Of a DNA stretch of 64,000 bases, positions 55,934 through 64,000 are shown one piece after another. The stretch's first letter is position 1. Every line of letters starts with the position of its first letter. The translations under genes were made by a program, and so were the position numbers. The DNA is taken from the NCBI RefSeq assembly GCF_000331245.1, contig NZ_ANFZ01000009.1:310001-374000 (forward strand). Reading direction: 5' to 3'. The stretch is from Blastomonas sp. AAP53. GTDB lineage: Bacteria; Pseudomonadota; Alphaproteobacteria; Sphingomonadales; Sphingomonadaceae. A model generated the notes under the pieces. That model saw only the letters and a list, made by a program, of their open reading frames with translations. It ran no database searches and was not told the origin of the DNA.

Positions 55934-57280
55934 ATGAGCGAATATGATTATGACCTGTTCGTCATCGGTGCAGGGTCGGGCGGGGTGCGCGCCTCGCGCA
56001 TTGCATCGTCGTACGGCGCCAAGGTTGCTGTAGCAGAGGAATATCGCGTCGGCGGCACCTGTGTCATCCGTGGCTGCGTGCCCAAGAAGCTGCTGGTCTA
56101 TGGATCGCACTTTGCCGAGGATCTGGAAGACGCGCAGAACTATGGCTGGACCATCGAAGGCACCAAGTTCAGCTGGCAGGTGCTGCGCGACCGCGTGCTG
56201 GCAGATGTTGACCGGTTGAACGAGGCATACAAGAACACGCTCAACAACCATAATGTCACCATCATCGAGGAACGCGCGACGATCATCGCGCCGCACCGCG
56301 TCAAGCTTGCCAGCGGGCAGGAGATCAGCGCCAAGTACATCCTGATCGCGGTTGGCGCGCGGCCCTATGTGCCGGAATTCCCTGGCGCCGAACATTGCCT
56401 CACCTCGAACGAGATGTTCCACCTCGACGAACTGCCGCGCCGCGCGGTGATCGCGGGCGGCGGCTATATCGCCAACGAGTTCGCCGGCATCCTCAACGGC
56501 CTTGGAGCCAAGGTCACGATCGTCAATCGCGGCGACACCATCCTGCGCGGCTATGACGAATCGCTGCGCGACCGCTTGCTGCAGATTTCGATGACCAAGG
56601 GCATCGAATTCAAGTTCAAGGCGCCGTTCGAGAAGATCGAGAAGCGCGAGGACGGCACGCTCGATGTGTTCCTGAAGGGGCAGGACCCTATCCATACTGA
56701 TCTGGTGATGGTCGCGACAGGCCGCGTGCCCAATGTCGAGGGTCTGGGGCTCGAACATGCCGGCATCACCACCGACGATCAGGGTGCGATCCCGGTCGAC
56801 GAATACAGCAAGACGACCTGCGACAGCATCTACGCAGTGGGTGATGTCACCAACCGCGTGCAGCTGACCCCGGTCGCCATCCGTGAGGGCCAGGCCTTTG
56901 CCGATACCGTGTTCGGCGGCACGCCCAAGACGGTGGATTACAACTGCATCCCGACGGCCGTGTTCTCGCAGCCGCCGATCGCATCGGTCGGCCTGACCGA
57001 GGGCGAGGCGCGCAACCGCTATGGCAATATCCGCGTGTATTCGTCCGACTTCCGCCCTATGCGCAATGTGTTTGCGCACCGTGCCGAACGTGGGCTGTAC
57101 AAGATGATCACCGAAGAGCCTTCGGGCAAGATCCTGGGCCTGCACATGATTGGTCCGGATTCGCCTGAAATCCTGCAGGCGGCAGCGATTGCGGTCAAGG
57201 CGGGGCTGACCAAGCAGGCGTTCGACGATACCGTCGCGCTCCACCCCAGCATGGCCGAAGAGCTGGTGCTGATGAAGTAA
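55934..57280 (+). CDS. gor: Glutathione-disulfide reductase
   Basis: The 448-residue flavoenzyme has the FAD-binding VIGAGSGGVRAS, the redox disulfide Cys43/Cys48 in GGTCVIRGCVPKK, a second Rossmann AVIAGGGYIANEFAGIL, the FAD site IYAVGDVTNRV and the catalytic His-Glu in ALHPSMAEEL. It reduces oxidised glutathione with NADPH. The spacing after pgi suggests one transcript, joining NADPH use with hexose flux. It converges on the pccR gene with a 21-bp gap. Confidence 0.95.
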   Translation: MSEYDYDLFVIGAGSGGVRASRIASSYGAKVAVAEEYRVGGTCVIRGCVPKKLLVYGSHFAEDLEDAQNYGWTIEGTKFSWQVLRDRVLADVDRLNEAYKNTLNNHNVTIIEERATIIAPHRVKLASGQEISAKYILIAVGARPYVPEFPGAEHCLTSNEMFHLDELPRRAVIAGGGYIANEFAGILNGLGAKVTIVNRGDTILRGYDESLRDRLLQISMTKGIEFKFKAPFEKIEKREDGTLDVFLKGQDPIHTDLVMVATGRVPNVEGLGLEHAGITTDDQGAIPVDEYSKTTCDSIYAVGDVTNRVQLTPVAIREGQAFADTVFGGTPKTVDYNCIPTAVFSQPPIASVGLTEGEARNRYGNIRVYSSDFRPMRNVFAHRAERGLYKMITEEPSGKILGLHMIGPDSPEILQAAAIAVKAGLTKQAFDDTVALHPSMAEELVLMK

Positions 57281-57296
57281 GCGCCGATGCGCGCTT
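57279..57296. terminator. Small hairpin between gor and pccR
   Basis: AAGCGC (57279-57284) and GCGCTT (57291-57296) form a 6-bp stem between the convergent gor and pccR stops. There is no U run on either side, so a role as a weak bidirectional terminator is only a guess. Confidence 0.3.
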
Positions 57297-57301
57297 GATC
57301 G

Positions 57302-58708
57302 TTACCCGATCTGGTACGGCACCATGCCGCGCCGGTCGGGATCGATCAGCAACGGGCGATCAGTGGGCGGAAACGCGCGCTGATCGCAATTGTCGCGCGG
57401 GCAGGTGCGGCAACTTATCCCGATCGGGGTGATGGCTCCGGCAGAGGCGGTGTCCAGCCCGTCAGCGTATATGAAATGCTTGGCGTGCTCGACCTCGCAG
57501 CCCAGGGCTACGGCATAGCGGCGGGGCTTGCGGCCATAGCTTCCCGAGGGCTTGACCAGTCCCTTGGCCATCGAGACATAACGCACGCCGTCGGGTGTTT
57601 CGGCCAGCTGCACCAGGATGCGGTCGGGGATCGCGGCGGCCTCATGCACCACCCACAAGGGACACGCCCCGCCGAAGCGCGCGAACTGCAGCCGCGTCGC
57701 GCTGTGCCTTTTGGTGATATTGCCCGCCATGTCGACCCTGCAGAAGAACACCGGAAGCCCGCGCGCGCCGGGGCGCTGCAGCGTCGATAGCCGGTGGCAG
57801 GCCTGCTCGAAGCTCACCCCGAAGCGGTGGGTGAGCTGGTCGATATCGTGGCGGCATGCCATCGCCGCCTCGCGAAACCGCCTATAGGGCATCATCAGCG
57901 CGCCGGCGGCGTAATTGGCCAGACCCACCGAGACGAGCTGCTGCGCCTGCGTGCTGCGCAGGCTGGCATTGGCCACCAGAATGGCGATCGCAAAGCGCAT
58001 CTCGAGCGCCATCAGCCGGTGCGCGAGCAGGAAGTAGCGCGATTCCGGTGCCAGCCCGTCCGCGAGGGACAGCGTCCGGCTGGCCGCGTCGAACTGGCTC
58101 AGCGGCGAGACCGGATCGGCAGCGCGCAGCGACTTGACGGTGATGCCATGGTCGCGCTGCAGGCGGGCGGTCAGGCCCTCGATGCTGAGGCCATCGCCCA
58201 GCTCCTCGGCGATCGCTTCTGCGGTGCGGTCGAGCTGGTCGATATAATTGCCAGCCTCGTGAAACCAGTCGCGCACCTCTTCCCAGGGCAGGCGCGCGCT
58301 GTGCTGACCTGTCGCCGCGAGGCTGTCATCGAGCATCGCGGCGCGCTCCTGCGCCTGGCGATAGCCCTGGTACAGGTTGGTGACGATATGGCTGAGTTCG
58401 GGGTGGCTGTCGCGCAGCCGGGCAAAGCGCACCGGGTCGACCTCGATCCCTGCCAGCACCGGATCATCGAGCAGCGTCTGCCAGTTGACCGAGGGCGCTT
58501 CGCCGGGGGTCTCTTCCAGCTCGAACGCGAAATGGCGCGAGAGCGCGGTCAGCACCTGCGGCGTGATCGGCCGCTCGTCATTCTCGATCTGGCTGAGATA
58601 GCTGGTCGAGATGCCCAAAGCCTCGGCCATCGCGGCCTGATTGAGCCCCGAGTGGCGGCGGACGGCGCGGACTCTTTGCCCGGCGTAAAGGCGTTTGCGG
58701 CGTGACAT
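57302..58708 (-). CDS. pccR: ScfR-family transcriptional regulator PccR
   Basis: The start at ATG 58708 (MSRRKRLYAGQRVR) gives 468 residues. The N-terminal XRE-type helix-turn-helix is clear (GLNQAAMAEALGISTSYLSQIENDERPITPQVLTALSRHF). A long middle domain of the IrrE/DUF955 type and a C-terminal DUF2083 region with cysteines (ISCRTCPRDNCDQRAFPP) follow. This is the short-chain fatty acyl-CoA regulator family, of which PccR of Rhodobacter controls propionyl-CoA carboxylase. Here too the gene is divergent from pccB. It should sense a propionyl-CoA-type effector and control pccB and itself through the TTTGCAAA repeats at 58726-58748. Confidence 0.9.
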   Translation of the reverse strand: MSRRKRLYAGQRVRAVRRHSGLNQAAMAEALGISTSYLSQIENDERPITPQVLTALSRHFAFELEETPGEAPSVNWQTLLDDPVLAGIEVDPVRFARLRDSHPELSHIVTNLYQGYRQAQERAAMLDDSLAATGQHSARLPWEEVRDWFHEAGNYIDQLDRTAEAIAEELGDGLSIEGLTARLQRDHGITVKSLRAADPVSPLSQFDAASRTLSLADGLAPESRYFLLAHRLMALEMRFAIAILVANASLRSTQAQQLVSVGLANYAAGALMMPYRRFREAAMACRHDIDQLTHRFGVSFEQACHRLSTLQRPGARGLPVFFCRVDMAGNITKRHSATRLQFARFGGACPLWVVHEAAAIPDRILVQLAETPDGVRYVSMAKGLVKPSGSYGRKPRRYAVALGCEVEHAKHFIYADGLDTASAGAITPIGISCRTCPRDNCDQRAFPPTDRPLLIDPDRRGMVPYQIG

Positions 58709-58725
58709 TGCCTGTCCGCGCCTAG

Positions 58726-58748
58726 TTTGCAAAGTCGTGCTTTGCAAG
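58726..58748. promoter_or_regulatory. Candidate PccR operator
   Basis: TTTGCAAA (58726-58733) and TTTGCAAG (58741-58748) are separated by 7 bp in the pccR-pccB intergenic region, 18 bp upstream of the pccR start. I recall that PccR of Rhodobacter sphaeroides binds TTTGCAAA repeats; there the spacer is shorter, as I remember 4 bp. The site would serve pccR autoregulation and pccB control. Confidence 0.6.
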
Positions 58749-58824
58749 TTCGCTATTTAACATTTGCCTGGGGGCGCAAAGGCTGGAAAGGAAGCATCCC
58801 GAGTTTCTGAAACAGGATGATGCG

Positions 58825-60351
58825 ATGCAGGCCATATTGGAAGAACTGGAAGTCCGGCGCGGCAAGGCGCAGCTGGGCGGCGGCATCAAGCGGATTGAAG
58901 CGCAGCACGCCAAGGGCAAGCTGACCGCGCGCGAGCGGCTCGACGTGCTGCTCGATCCCGGCAGCTTCGAGGAACTCGACATGTATGTCGAGCACAACTG
59001 CACCGACTTTGGCATGCAGGACCAGATCATCCCCGGCGATGGCGTGGTCACCGGATCGGGCACGGTCAATGGCCGCCTGGTCTTCGTGTTCAGCCAGGAC
59101 TTCACCGTGTTCGGCGGATCGCTGTCCGAGCGGCACGCGCAGAAGATCTGCAAGATCATGGACATGGCGCTGAAGGTCGGCGCGCCGGTGATTGGCCTCA
59201 ACGATTCCGGCGGCGCGCGCATTCAGGAAGGCGTGGCGTCGTTGGGCGGTTATGCCGAGGTGTTCCAGCGTAACGTGCTGGCCTCCGGCGTGGTACCGCA
59301 GCTCAGCCTGATCATGGGGCCTTGCGCGGGCGGCGCGGTGTACTCGCCTGCGATGACCGACTTCATCTTCATGGTGAAGGATTCAAGCTACATGTTCGTC
59401 ACCGGTCCCGATGTGGTCAAGACCGTGACCAACGAGGTGGTGACGCAGGAAGAGCTGGGCGGTGCGGTGACGCACACCGCCAAGTCGGGCGTCGCTGATG
59501 TGGCGTTCGACAATGACATCGAGGCCTTGCTCGCCGCGCGCGACCTGATCGATTACCTGCCGCTCTCGAACCGCGAAGACCTGCCCGAACGGCCGACCGC
59601 CGACCCGTTCGACCGGATCGAGAACAGCCTCGACACGCTGATTCCGGCCAACCCGAACATGCCGTACGACATGCACGAGCTGATCAAAAAGACGCTCGAC
59701 GAGGGTGAATTCTTCGAGATCCAGCCGACGCACGCGGGCAACATCATCACCGGCTTCGGCCGCATCGAGGGCCGCACCGTGGGCGTCGTCGCCAACCAGC
59801 CGATGGTGCTGGCGGGCTGTCTCGACATCAACTCGTCGAAGAAAGCCGCGCGCTTCGTCCGCTTCTGCGATTGCTTCGACATTCCGATCATCACCTTCGT
59901 CGACGTTCCCGGCTTCCTGCCCGGCGTGGCGCAGGAACACAGCGGCATCATCAAGCACGGTGCGAAGCTGCTGTTCGCTTATGCCGAGGCGACGGTCCCC
60001 AAGATCACCGTCATCACCCGCAAGGCTTATGGCGGCGCATACGACGTGATGGCCTCAAAGCACCTGCGCGGTGACCTCAACTACGCCTGGCCCACCGCCG
60101 AAATCGCGGTGATGGGGGCAAAAGGCGCGGTCGAGATCATCTTCCGCGGCAAGACGCCCGAAGAAATCGCCGAGCGCACCAAGGAATATGAAGCCCGCTT
60201 CGCCAACCCGTTCGTCGCGGCGAGCAAGGGCTTTATCGATGAGGTGATCATGCCGCATTCGACCCGGCGACGGATCGCGTTGGGGCTGCGCAAGCTGCGG
60301 AACAAGCAGCTGGAGAATCCCTGGAAGAAGCATGACAATATTCCGCTGTGA
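58825..60351 (+). CDS. pccB: Propionyl-CoA carboxylase beta subunit (carboxyltransferase)
   Basis: The 508-residue subunit begins at ATG 58825 after AGGATGA. The carboxyltransferase fold is evident: [89 protein letters not shown] and [48 protein letters not shown]. It carboxylates propionyl-CoA to methylmalonyl-CoA with a biotin-carrying alpha chain; pccA is not in the window. It is divergent from pccR. The epimerase and mutase genes downstream complete the route to succinyl-CoA. Confidence 0.95.
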   Translation: MQAILEELEVRRGKAQLGGGIKRIEAQHAKGKLTARERLDVLLDPGSFEELDMYVEHNCTDFGMQDQIIPGDGVVTGSGTVNGRLVFVFSQDFTVFGGSLSERHAQKICKIMDMALKVGAPVIGLNDSGGARIQEGVASLGGYAEVFQRNVLASGVVPQLSLIMGPCAGGAVYSPAMTDFIFMVKDSSYMFVTGPDVVKTVTNEVVTQEELGGAVTHTAKSGVADVAFDNDIEALLAARDLIDYLPLSNREDLPERPTADPFDRIENSLDTLIPANPNMPYDMHELIKKTLDEGEFFEIQPTHAGNIITGFGRIEGRTVGVVANQPMVLAGCLDINSSKKAARFVRFCDCFDIPIITFVDVPGFLPGVAQEHSGIIKHGAKLLFAYAEATVPKITVITRKAYGGAYDVMASKHLRGDLNYAWPTAEIAVMGAKGAVEIIFRGKTPEEIAERTKEYEARFANPFVAASKGFIDEVIMPHSTRRRIALGLRKLRNKQLENPWKKHDNIPL

Positions 60352-60373
60352 TTGCGGATGATCGGATATTTTC

Positions 60374-60466
60374 CCGTCACCCTGAACTTGTTTCAGGGCC
60401 CATTTCGCCGGATTGAGCCAAAGCGCGAGACGCGAAATAGGTGCTGAAACAAGTTCAGCATGACGG
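60374..60466. repeat. Long palindromic intergenic element with nested hairpins
   Basis: Two 34-base arms (60374-60407 and 60433-60466) are inverted copies apart from a few compensated changes. Each contains CTGAACTTGTTTCAG, itself a small hairpin. The element fills the gap between pccB and mce, and the mce ribosome site lies just past its right end. It has the look of a MITE- or REP-like element of sphingomonad genomes; that origin is inferred. Confidence 0.8.
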
Positions 60467-60482
60467 AATTGGAGCAAGCGTG

Positions 60483-60926
60483 ATGAAACTAGGCCGTCTC
60501 AACCATATCGGCGTCGCCACGCCTTCGATCGCGGATGCCATCGTGTTCTACCGCGATGTCATGGGCGCGACCAAGATTCATGATCCTTTCGACCTGCCCG
60601 AGCAGGGGGTGAAGGTGTGCTTTGTCGATACGCCCGGAGCTGATGGCGCGATGAATGGCACGCAGATCGAACTGATCGAGCCGCTGCCGGGCAATGCCTC
60701 GATCGCGGCGTTCCTCGAGAAGAACCCGAACGGCGGGCAGCATCATATGTGCTATGAGGTACCCGATATTCACGCAGCGAAAGCGGAGTTCGAGAGCATC
60801 GGCAAGCGTGTGCTGGGTGAGCCCCGCATTGGTGCGCATGGCACGCTGATCTTCTTCGTGCACCCCAAGGATATGGGCGGGGTGCTGACCGAGATCATGG
60901 AGACGCCAAAGGGCGAGGAGCACTGA
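60483..60926 (+). CDS. mce: Methylmalonyl-CoA epimerase
   Basis: ATG 60483, with GGAG at 60471-60474, gives 147 residues; in-frame codons upstream lie in the repeat. This is a vicinal oxygen chelate fold: LGRLNHIGVATPSIADAIVFYRDVMGA (His metal ligand), QIELIEPLPGNASIAAFLEKNPNGGQHHMCYEV and IFFVHPKDMGGVLTEIME supply the two His and Glu ligands. It converts (2S)- to (2R)-methylmalonyl-CoA, between PCC and the mutase. It follows pccB across the 60374-60466 palindrome. Confidence 0.95.
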   Translation: MKLGRLNHIGVATPSIADAIVFYRDVMGATKIHDPFDLPEQGVKVCFVDTPGADGAMNGTQIELIEPLPGNASIAAFLEKNPNGGQHHMCYEVPDIHAAKAEFESIGKRVLGEPRIGAHGTLIFFVHPKDMGGVLTEIMETPKGEEH

Positions 60927-60933
60927 TACTTGC

Positions 60934-61077
60934 TCCTCCCCCCAACGCGGGGGAGGATAGGGAAGGTTGCCGACGTGTCGGCTACCGAACCTTGGAGAGG
61001 GGGAGCACCCTCTCCCAGCTTCGACTAGGCGCTTGCAGCGCCAAGTCTGCGCAACCCTCTCCCGTCAAGGGAGAGGG
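60934..61077. repeat. Cluster of five short hairpins between mce and the crotonase gene
   Basis: Five inverted repeats follow one another: TCCTCCCCC/GGGGGAGGA (60934-60957), AAGGTTGCCGAC with GTCGGC and AACCTT (60963-60993), GAGAGGG/CCCTCTC (60995-61014), GGCGCT/AGCGCC (61028-61042) and CCCTCTCCC/GGGAGAGGG (61055-61077). The last shares its core with the repeat in the atp operon. No gene fits in this 177-bp gap. Confidence 0.75.
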
Positions 61078-61103
61078 ACGAATAACAGGAGAGAGTTGCG
61101 ACC

Positions 61104-61886
61104 ATGACCTACGAAACCATAAAGCTCGATATCGCCGACCAGATTGCCACCATCACGCTCAACGTGCCCGAGCGGCTCAATGCCTGTTCGCTGCCGATGG
61201 CGGGCGAGATCAACGATGCGCTCGATCACCTCGGCGATGCGCGCGCGCTGGTCATCACCGGCGCGGGCAAGGGTTTCTGTTCGGGCGCGGATCTGACCGG
61301 CGGGCGTGACAGCTCGATCTCGGGCGGGCAGGGCAGCTACAAGGCGCTGACCCAGCATTACAACCCGATGCTGCTCAAGCTGCACCGGCTGCACATCCCG
61401 ACGATCAGCGCGGTCAACGGCCCCGCCGCCGGCGTCGGCTGCTCGATCGGCCTTGCGCCCGATTTCGTCGTCGCGAGCGAGAAGGCCTATTTCCTCCAGG
61501 CATTCGTCAACATTGGCCTGGTGCCCGATGGCGGCGCGAGCTGGATGCTCACCCGGCTCATCGGTAAGGCGCGCGCGACCGAGATGATGATGCTGGGCGA
61601 GAAGATCCCCGCCGCGAAGGCGCACGACTGGGGCATGGTCTACAAGGTCGTCGAGCACGACAGCCTGATGGACGAGGCGATGGCGCTGGCGAAGCGTCTC
61701 GCGTCGATGCCCACCGTGGCACTCGGCATCATGCGCAAGAATCTGGTCGAAGCGCTCGAATGCGATTTCCACACTGCGCTCGCACGCGAGGCCGAGGGCC
61801 AGCGGATCGCAGGCGACACCAACGATGCACGCGAAGGCGCAATCTCCTTCCTGCAGAAGCGCAAGCCCAACTTCACCGGCAGCTGA
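61104..61886 (+). CDS. Enoyl-CoA hydratase/isomerase family protein
   Basis: The 260-residue crotonase has [13 protein letters not shown] for the oxyanion hole and [45 protein letters not shown]. In the first block the glutamate found in hydratases (GCELAM) is replaced by CSIGLA, and the second position reads [11 protein letters not shown]. This resembles PaaG-type isomerases more than classical hydratases. The reaction and substrate are unclear. It sits between mce and the mutase gene, 23 bp before the latter, so it belongs to the same transcript or a related pathway. Confidence 0.85.
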   Translation: MTYETIKLDIADQIATITLNVPERLNACSLPMAGEINDALDHLGDARALVITGAGKGFCSGADLTGGRDSSISGGQGSYKALTQHYNPMLLKLHRLHIPTISAVNGPAAGVGCSIGLAPDFVVASEKAYFLQAFVNIGLVPDGGASWMLTRLIGKARATEMMMLGEKIPAAKAHDWGMVYKVVEHDSLMDEAMALAKRLASMPTVALGIMRKNLVEALECDFHTALAREAEGQRIAGDTNDAREGAISFLQKRKPNFTGS

Positions 61887-61909
61887 TCCAAACACACGGG
61901 ACCGATAGA

Positions 61910-64000
61910 ATGACCGACACACCCAACATCACCGACTGGCAGGCGCTCGCCGAAAAGGAGGTCAAGGGACGCGATCTCACCTGGCAGACGCCAGAGGGGA
62001 TCGCGGTCAAGCCGCTGTACACGGCGGACGATGTGTCGGTCGATCCCGGCCTGCCGGGCTTTGCGCCGTTCACCCGCGGGGTGCGCGCCAGCATGTATGC
62101 GGGCCGCCCCTGGACGATCCGTCAGTACGCCGGCTTCTCCACCGCCGAGGAATCGAACGCCTTCTATCGCCGCAACCTGGCTGCGGGTCAGAAGGGGCTG
62201 TCGGTCGCGTTCGATCTGGCCACGCACCGCGGCTATGACAGCGACCACCCGCGTGTCACCGGCGATGTCGGCAAGGCGGGCGTCGCCATCGACAGCGTCG
62301 AGGACATGAAGATCCTGTTTGACGGCATCCCGCTCGACAAGATGTCGGTCAGCATGACGATGAACGGCGCGGTGATCCCGATCCTCGCGTTCTTCATCGT
62401 TGCGGGCGAGGAGCAGGGCGTTGACCGCAAGCTGCTCGACGGGACCATCCAGAACGACATCCTCAAGGAGTTCATGGTCCGCAACACGTACATCTACCCG
62501 CCCGAACCGTCGATGCGGATCATCTCGGACATATTCGGTTACACGTCGCGCGAAATGCCCAAGTTCAACAGCATCTCGATCTCGGGCTATCACATGCAAG
62601 AAGCCGGCGCGACGCAGGTGCAGGAGCTCGCCTTCACCATCGCCGATGGCATGGAATATGTGAAATACGGCGTTGCCTCGGGGCTGGACATCGACAAGTT
62701 CGCCGGGCGCCTCTCGTTTTTCTTCGCGATCGGCATGAACTTCTTCATGGAAATCGCCAAGCTGCGCGCCGCGCGCGTTCTGTGGCACCGGGTGATGACG
62801 CAATTGGGCGCGCAGGACGATCGCTCGAAGATGCTGCGCACCCACTGCCAGACATCGGGCGTGTCGCTGACCGAGCAGGACCCGTACAACAACGTCATCC
62901 GCACCACGATCGAGGCAATGGCCGCGATGTTGGGCGGTACGCAATCGCTGCACACCAATGCGCTGGACGAAGCCATCGCATTGCCCACCGATTTCTCCGC
63001 ACGCATCGCCCGCAACACGCAGATCGTGCTGCAGGAAGAGACCGGGATGACCAAGGTGGTCGATCCGCTGGGGGGCAGCTATTATATCGAGAGCCTGACG
63101 CAGGAGCTGGTCGACAAGGCGTGGGAGATCATCGAGCGCGTCGAGAGCGAAGGCGGAATGGCCAAGGCCGTGGCGGCTGGTTGGCCCAAGGCGATGATCG
63201 AGGAAGCCGCCGCCGGACGCCAGGCACGCGTCGATCGCGCGGAGGACGTCGTGGTGGGCGTCAACAAGTATCGCCTGCCGAGCGAGGACCAGCTCGAGAC
63301 GCTCGATGTCGACAACGCGAAGGTTCGTGAAGGCCAGGTCGCACGGATCGCGGCGGTCAAGGCCTCGCGTGATGAGGCTGCGTGCCAGGCCGCGCTCAAT
63401 GCTTTGCGCGAAGGTGCAAAGGGCGATGGCAATTTGCTCGCGCTCGCGGTCGATGCCGCGCGTGCCCGCGCGACGCTCGGCGAAATCAGCCAGGCGATGG
63501 AGGACGTATTCGGGCGCTATGCAACCGTCCCGACCCCGGTCAAGGGCGTGTACAGCGCGCCGTATGTCGATGATGGCCGCTGGGCGCAGGTGGTCGAGGG
63601 CGTAAAGGCCGTTGAGCGGCGGTTGGGTCGCAAGCCCAAATTGCTCGTCGCAAAGATGGGGCAGGACGGGCATGATCGCGGAGCGAACGTGATTGCCTCG
63701 GCGTTCGGCGACCTCGGCTTCGAGATCGTCTCGGGGCCATTGTTCCAGACGCCCGAGGAGACCGTCGTGCTTGCGCTCGAGAGCAACGTCGATGTTGTCG
63801 GCGCATCCTCGCTCGCCGCCGGGCACAAGACGTTGATCCCTTCGCTGATCGCAGGTCTCAAGGATGCCGGGCGCAACGACATCAAGGTGATCGTCGGCGG
63901 CGTCATCCCGCCGCAGGATTATGACTTCCTCCGCGATGCCGGGGTGCAAGGCATCTACGGCCCCGGATCGAACGTCGTCGAGTGCGCAGCCGATGTGCTG
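61910..64000 (+). CDS. Methylmalonyl-CoA mutase, 3' end cut off by the window
   Basis: From ATG 61910 the frame stays open for 697 codons to the end of the window; full-length single-chain mutases have about 715 residues, so only the tail is missing. The catalytic TIM-barrel half has [38 protein letters not shown] and [20 protein letters not shown]. The C-terminal B12-binding domain has DGHDRG at 586-591, with the cobalt-ligating His588. It rearranges (2R)-methylmalonyl-CoA to succinyl-CoA using adenosylcobalamin, ending the propionyl-CoA route that starts with pccB. Confidence 0.96.
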   Translation, partial: MTDTPNITDWQALAEKEVKGRDLTWQTPEGIAVKPLYTADDVSVDPGLPGFAPFTRGVRASMYAGRPWTIRQYAGFSTAEESNAFYRRNLAAGQKGLSVAFDLATHRGYDSDHPRVTGDVGKAGVAIDSVEDMKILFDGIPLDKMSVSMTMNGAVIPILAFFIVAGEEQGVDRKLLDGTIQNDILKEFMVRNTYIYPPEPSMRIISDIFGYTSREMPKFNSISISGYHMQEAGATQVQELAFTIADGMEYVKYGVASGLDIDKFAGRLSFFFAIGMNFFMEIAKLRAARVLWHRVMTQLGAQDDRSKMLRTHCQTSGVSLTEQDPYNNVIRTTIEAMAAMLGGTQSLHTNALDEAIALPTDFSARIARNTQIVLQEETGMTKVVDPLGGSYYIESLTQELVDKAWEIIERVESEGGMAKAVAAGWPKAMIEEAAAGRQARVDRAEDVVVGVNKYRLPSEDQLETLDVDNAKVREGQVARIAAVKASRDEAACQAALNALREGAKGDGNLLALAVDAARARATLGEISQAMEDVFGRYATVPTPVKGVYSAPYVDDGRWAQVVEGVKAVERRLGRKPKLLVAKMGQDGHDRGANVIASAFGDLGFEIVSGPLFQTPEETVVLALESNVDVVGASSLAAGHKTLIPSLIAGLKDAGRNDIKVIVGGVIPPQDYDFLRDAGVQGIYGPGSNVVECAADVL

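Noticed and set aside
60441-60482. Extended N-terminus for the methylmalonyl-CoA epimerase
   Set aside because: The codons lie in the right arm of the palindromic repeat. ATG 60483 has a proper ribosome site and fits the family.
61640-63949. 769-codon minus-strand frame opposite the methylmalonyl-CoA mutase gene
   Set aside because: The plus strand encodes an unambiguous mutase with B12 motif. The antisense product has no recognisable domain.

Overview
The window is a contiguous piece of a high-GC alphaproteobacterial chromosome, most likely from Sphingomonadales. Signs for this are the aa3-oxidase subunit IV gene in front of a three-gene proton-translocating transhydrogenase, an atpHAGDC operon without atpIBEF, a PccR-type regulator divergent from pccB, a lepB-rnc-era set, and palindromic intergenic repeats of a kind I recall from sphingomonads. 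The genus cannot be decided from the sequence. I see no tRNA, rRNA, CRISPR array, prophage or insertion sequence. Most genes are ordinary housekeeping or catabolic genes.

Layout. 1-1924: end of a parallel beta-helix protein coupled to a diheme cytochrome c. 2000-7185: methylthioadenosine phosphorylase, a DUF2236 oxygenase-like protein, a membrane GGDEF-EAL-PilZ c-di-GMP protein and a YceI lipoprotein. 7202-14318: a sulfatase module with two exported sulfatases, a GST-like protein, a small membrane protein, an exported formylglycine-generating enzyme (FGE), a TetR regulator and a DUF1330 protein. Three candidate promoters in the module share the same -10 hexamer, and each overlaps a related 19-bp inverted repeat. 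14345-17628: RecQ and an NtrC-like response regulator with an altered GAFTGA loop. 17779-22925: aa3 subunit IV, pntAA-pntAB-pntB, an Asp/Glu racemase and a dGTPase-like HD protein. 23019-27843: tandem glycine riboswitch, gcvT-gcvH-gcvPA-gcvPB and a strong terminator.

27843-31515: an ICMT-like membrane methyltransferase, a DUF938 methyltransferase followed by a broken second DUF938 copy, and an acyl-CoA synthetase. 31532-36824: DMT transporter, isobutyryl-CoA dehydrogenase, 3-hydroxyisobutyryl-CoA hydrolase, enoyl-CoA hydratase, an alpha/beta hydrolase and a tiny membrane protein. 36825-39978: CpaF ATPase, a second DMT transporter and a DUF6265 protein. 40024-44887: atpHAGDC on the minus strand with hairpin repeats between genes. 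45113-49619: chemoreceptor, Ada and a membrane trypsin-like protease. 49666-54266 (minus): priA, then the overlapping lepB-rnc-era. 54391-57280: pgi and gor. 57302-64000: pccR divergent from pccB, then methylmalonyl-CoA epimerase, a crotonase and methylmalonyl-CoA mutase, which runs off the end.

How the genes work together. The 32-35 kb genes supply the acyl-CoA steps of valine/isobutyrate breakdown. The 58-64 kb locus carries propionyl-CoA to succinyl-CoA, apart from pccA, which is not in the window. The sulfatase module is the best candidate for an undescribed system: substrate-cleaving sulfatases, their own exported maturation enzyme and a local repressor appear to share one regulatory signature. 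Its substrate cannot be read from the sequence.
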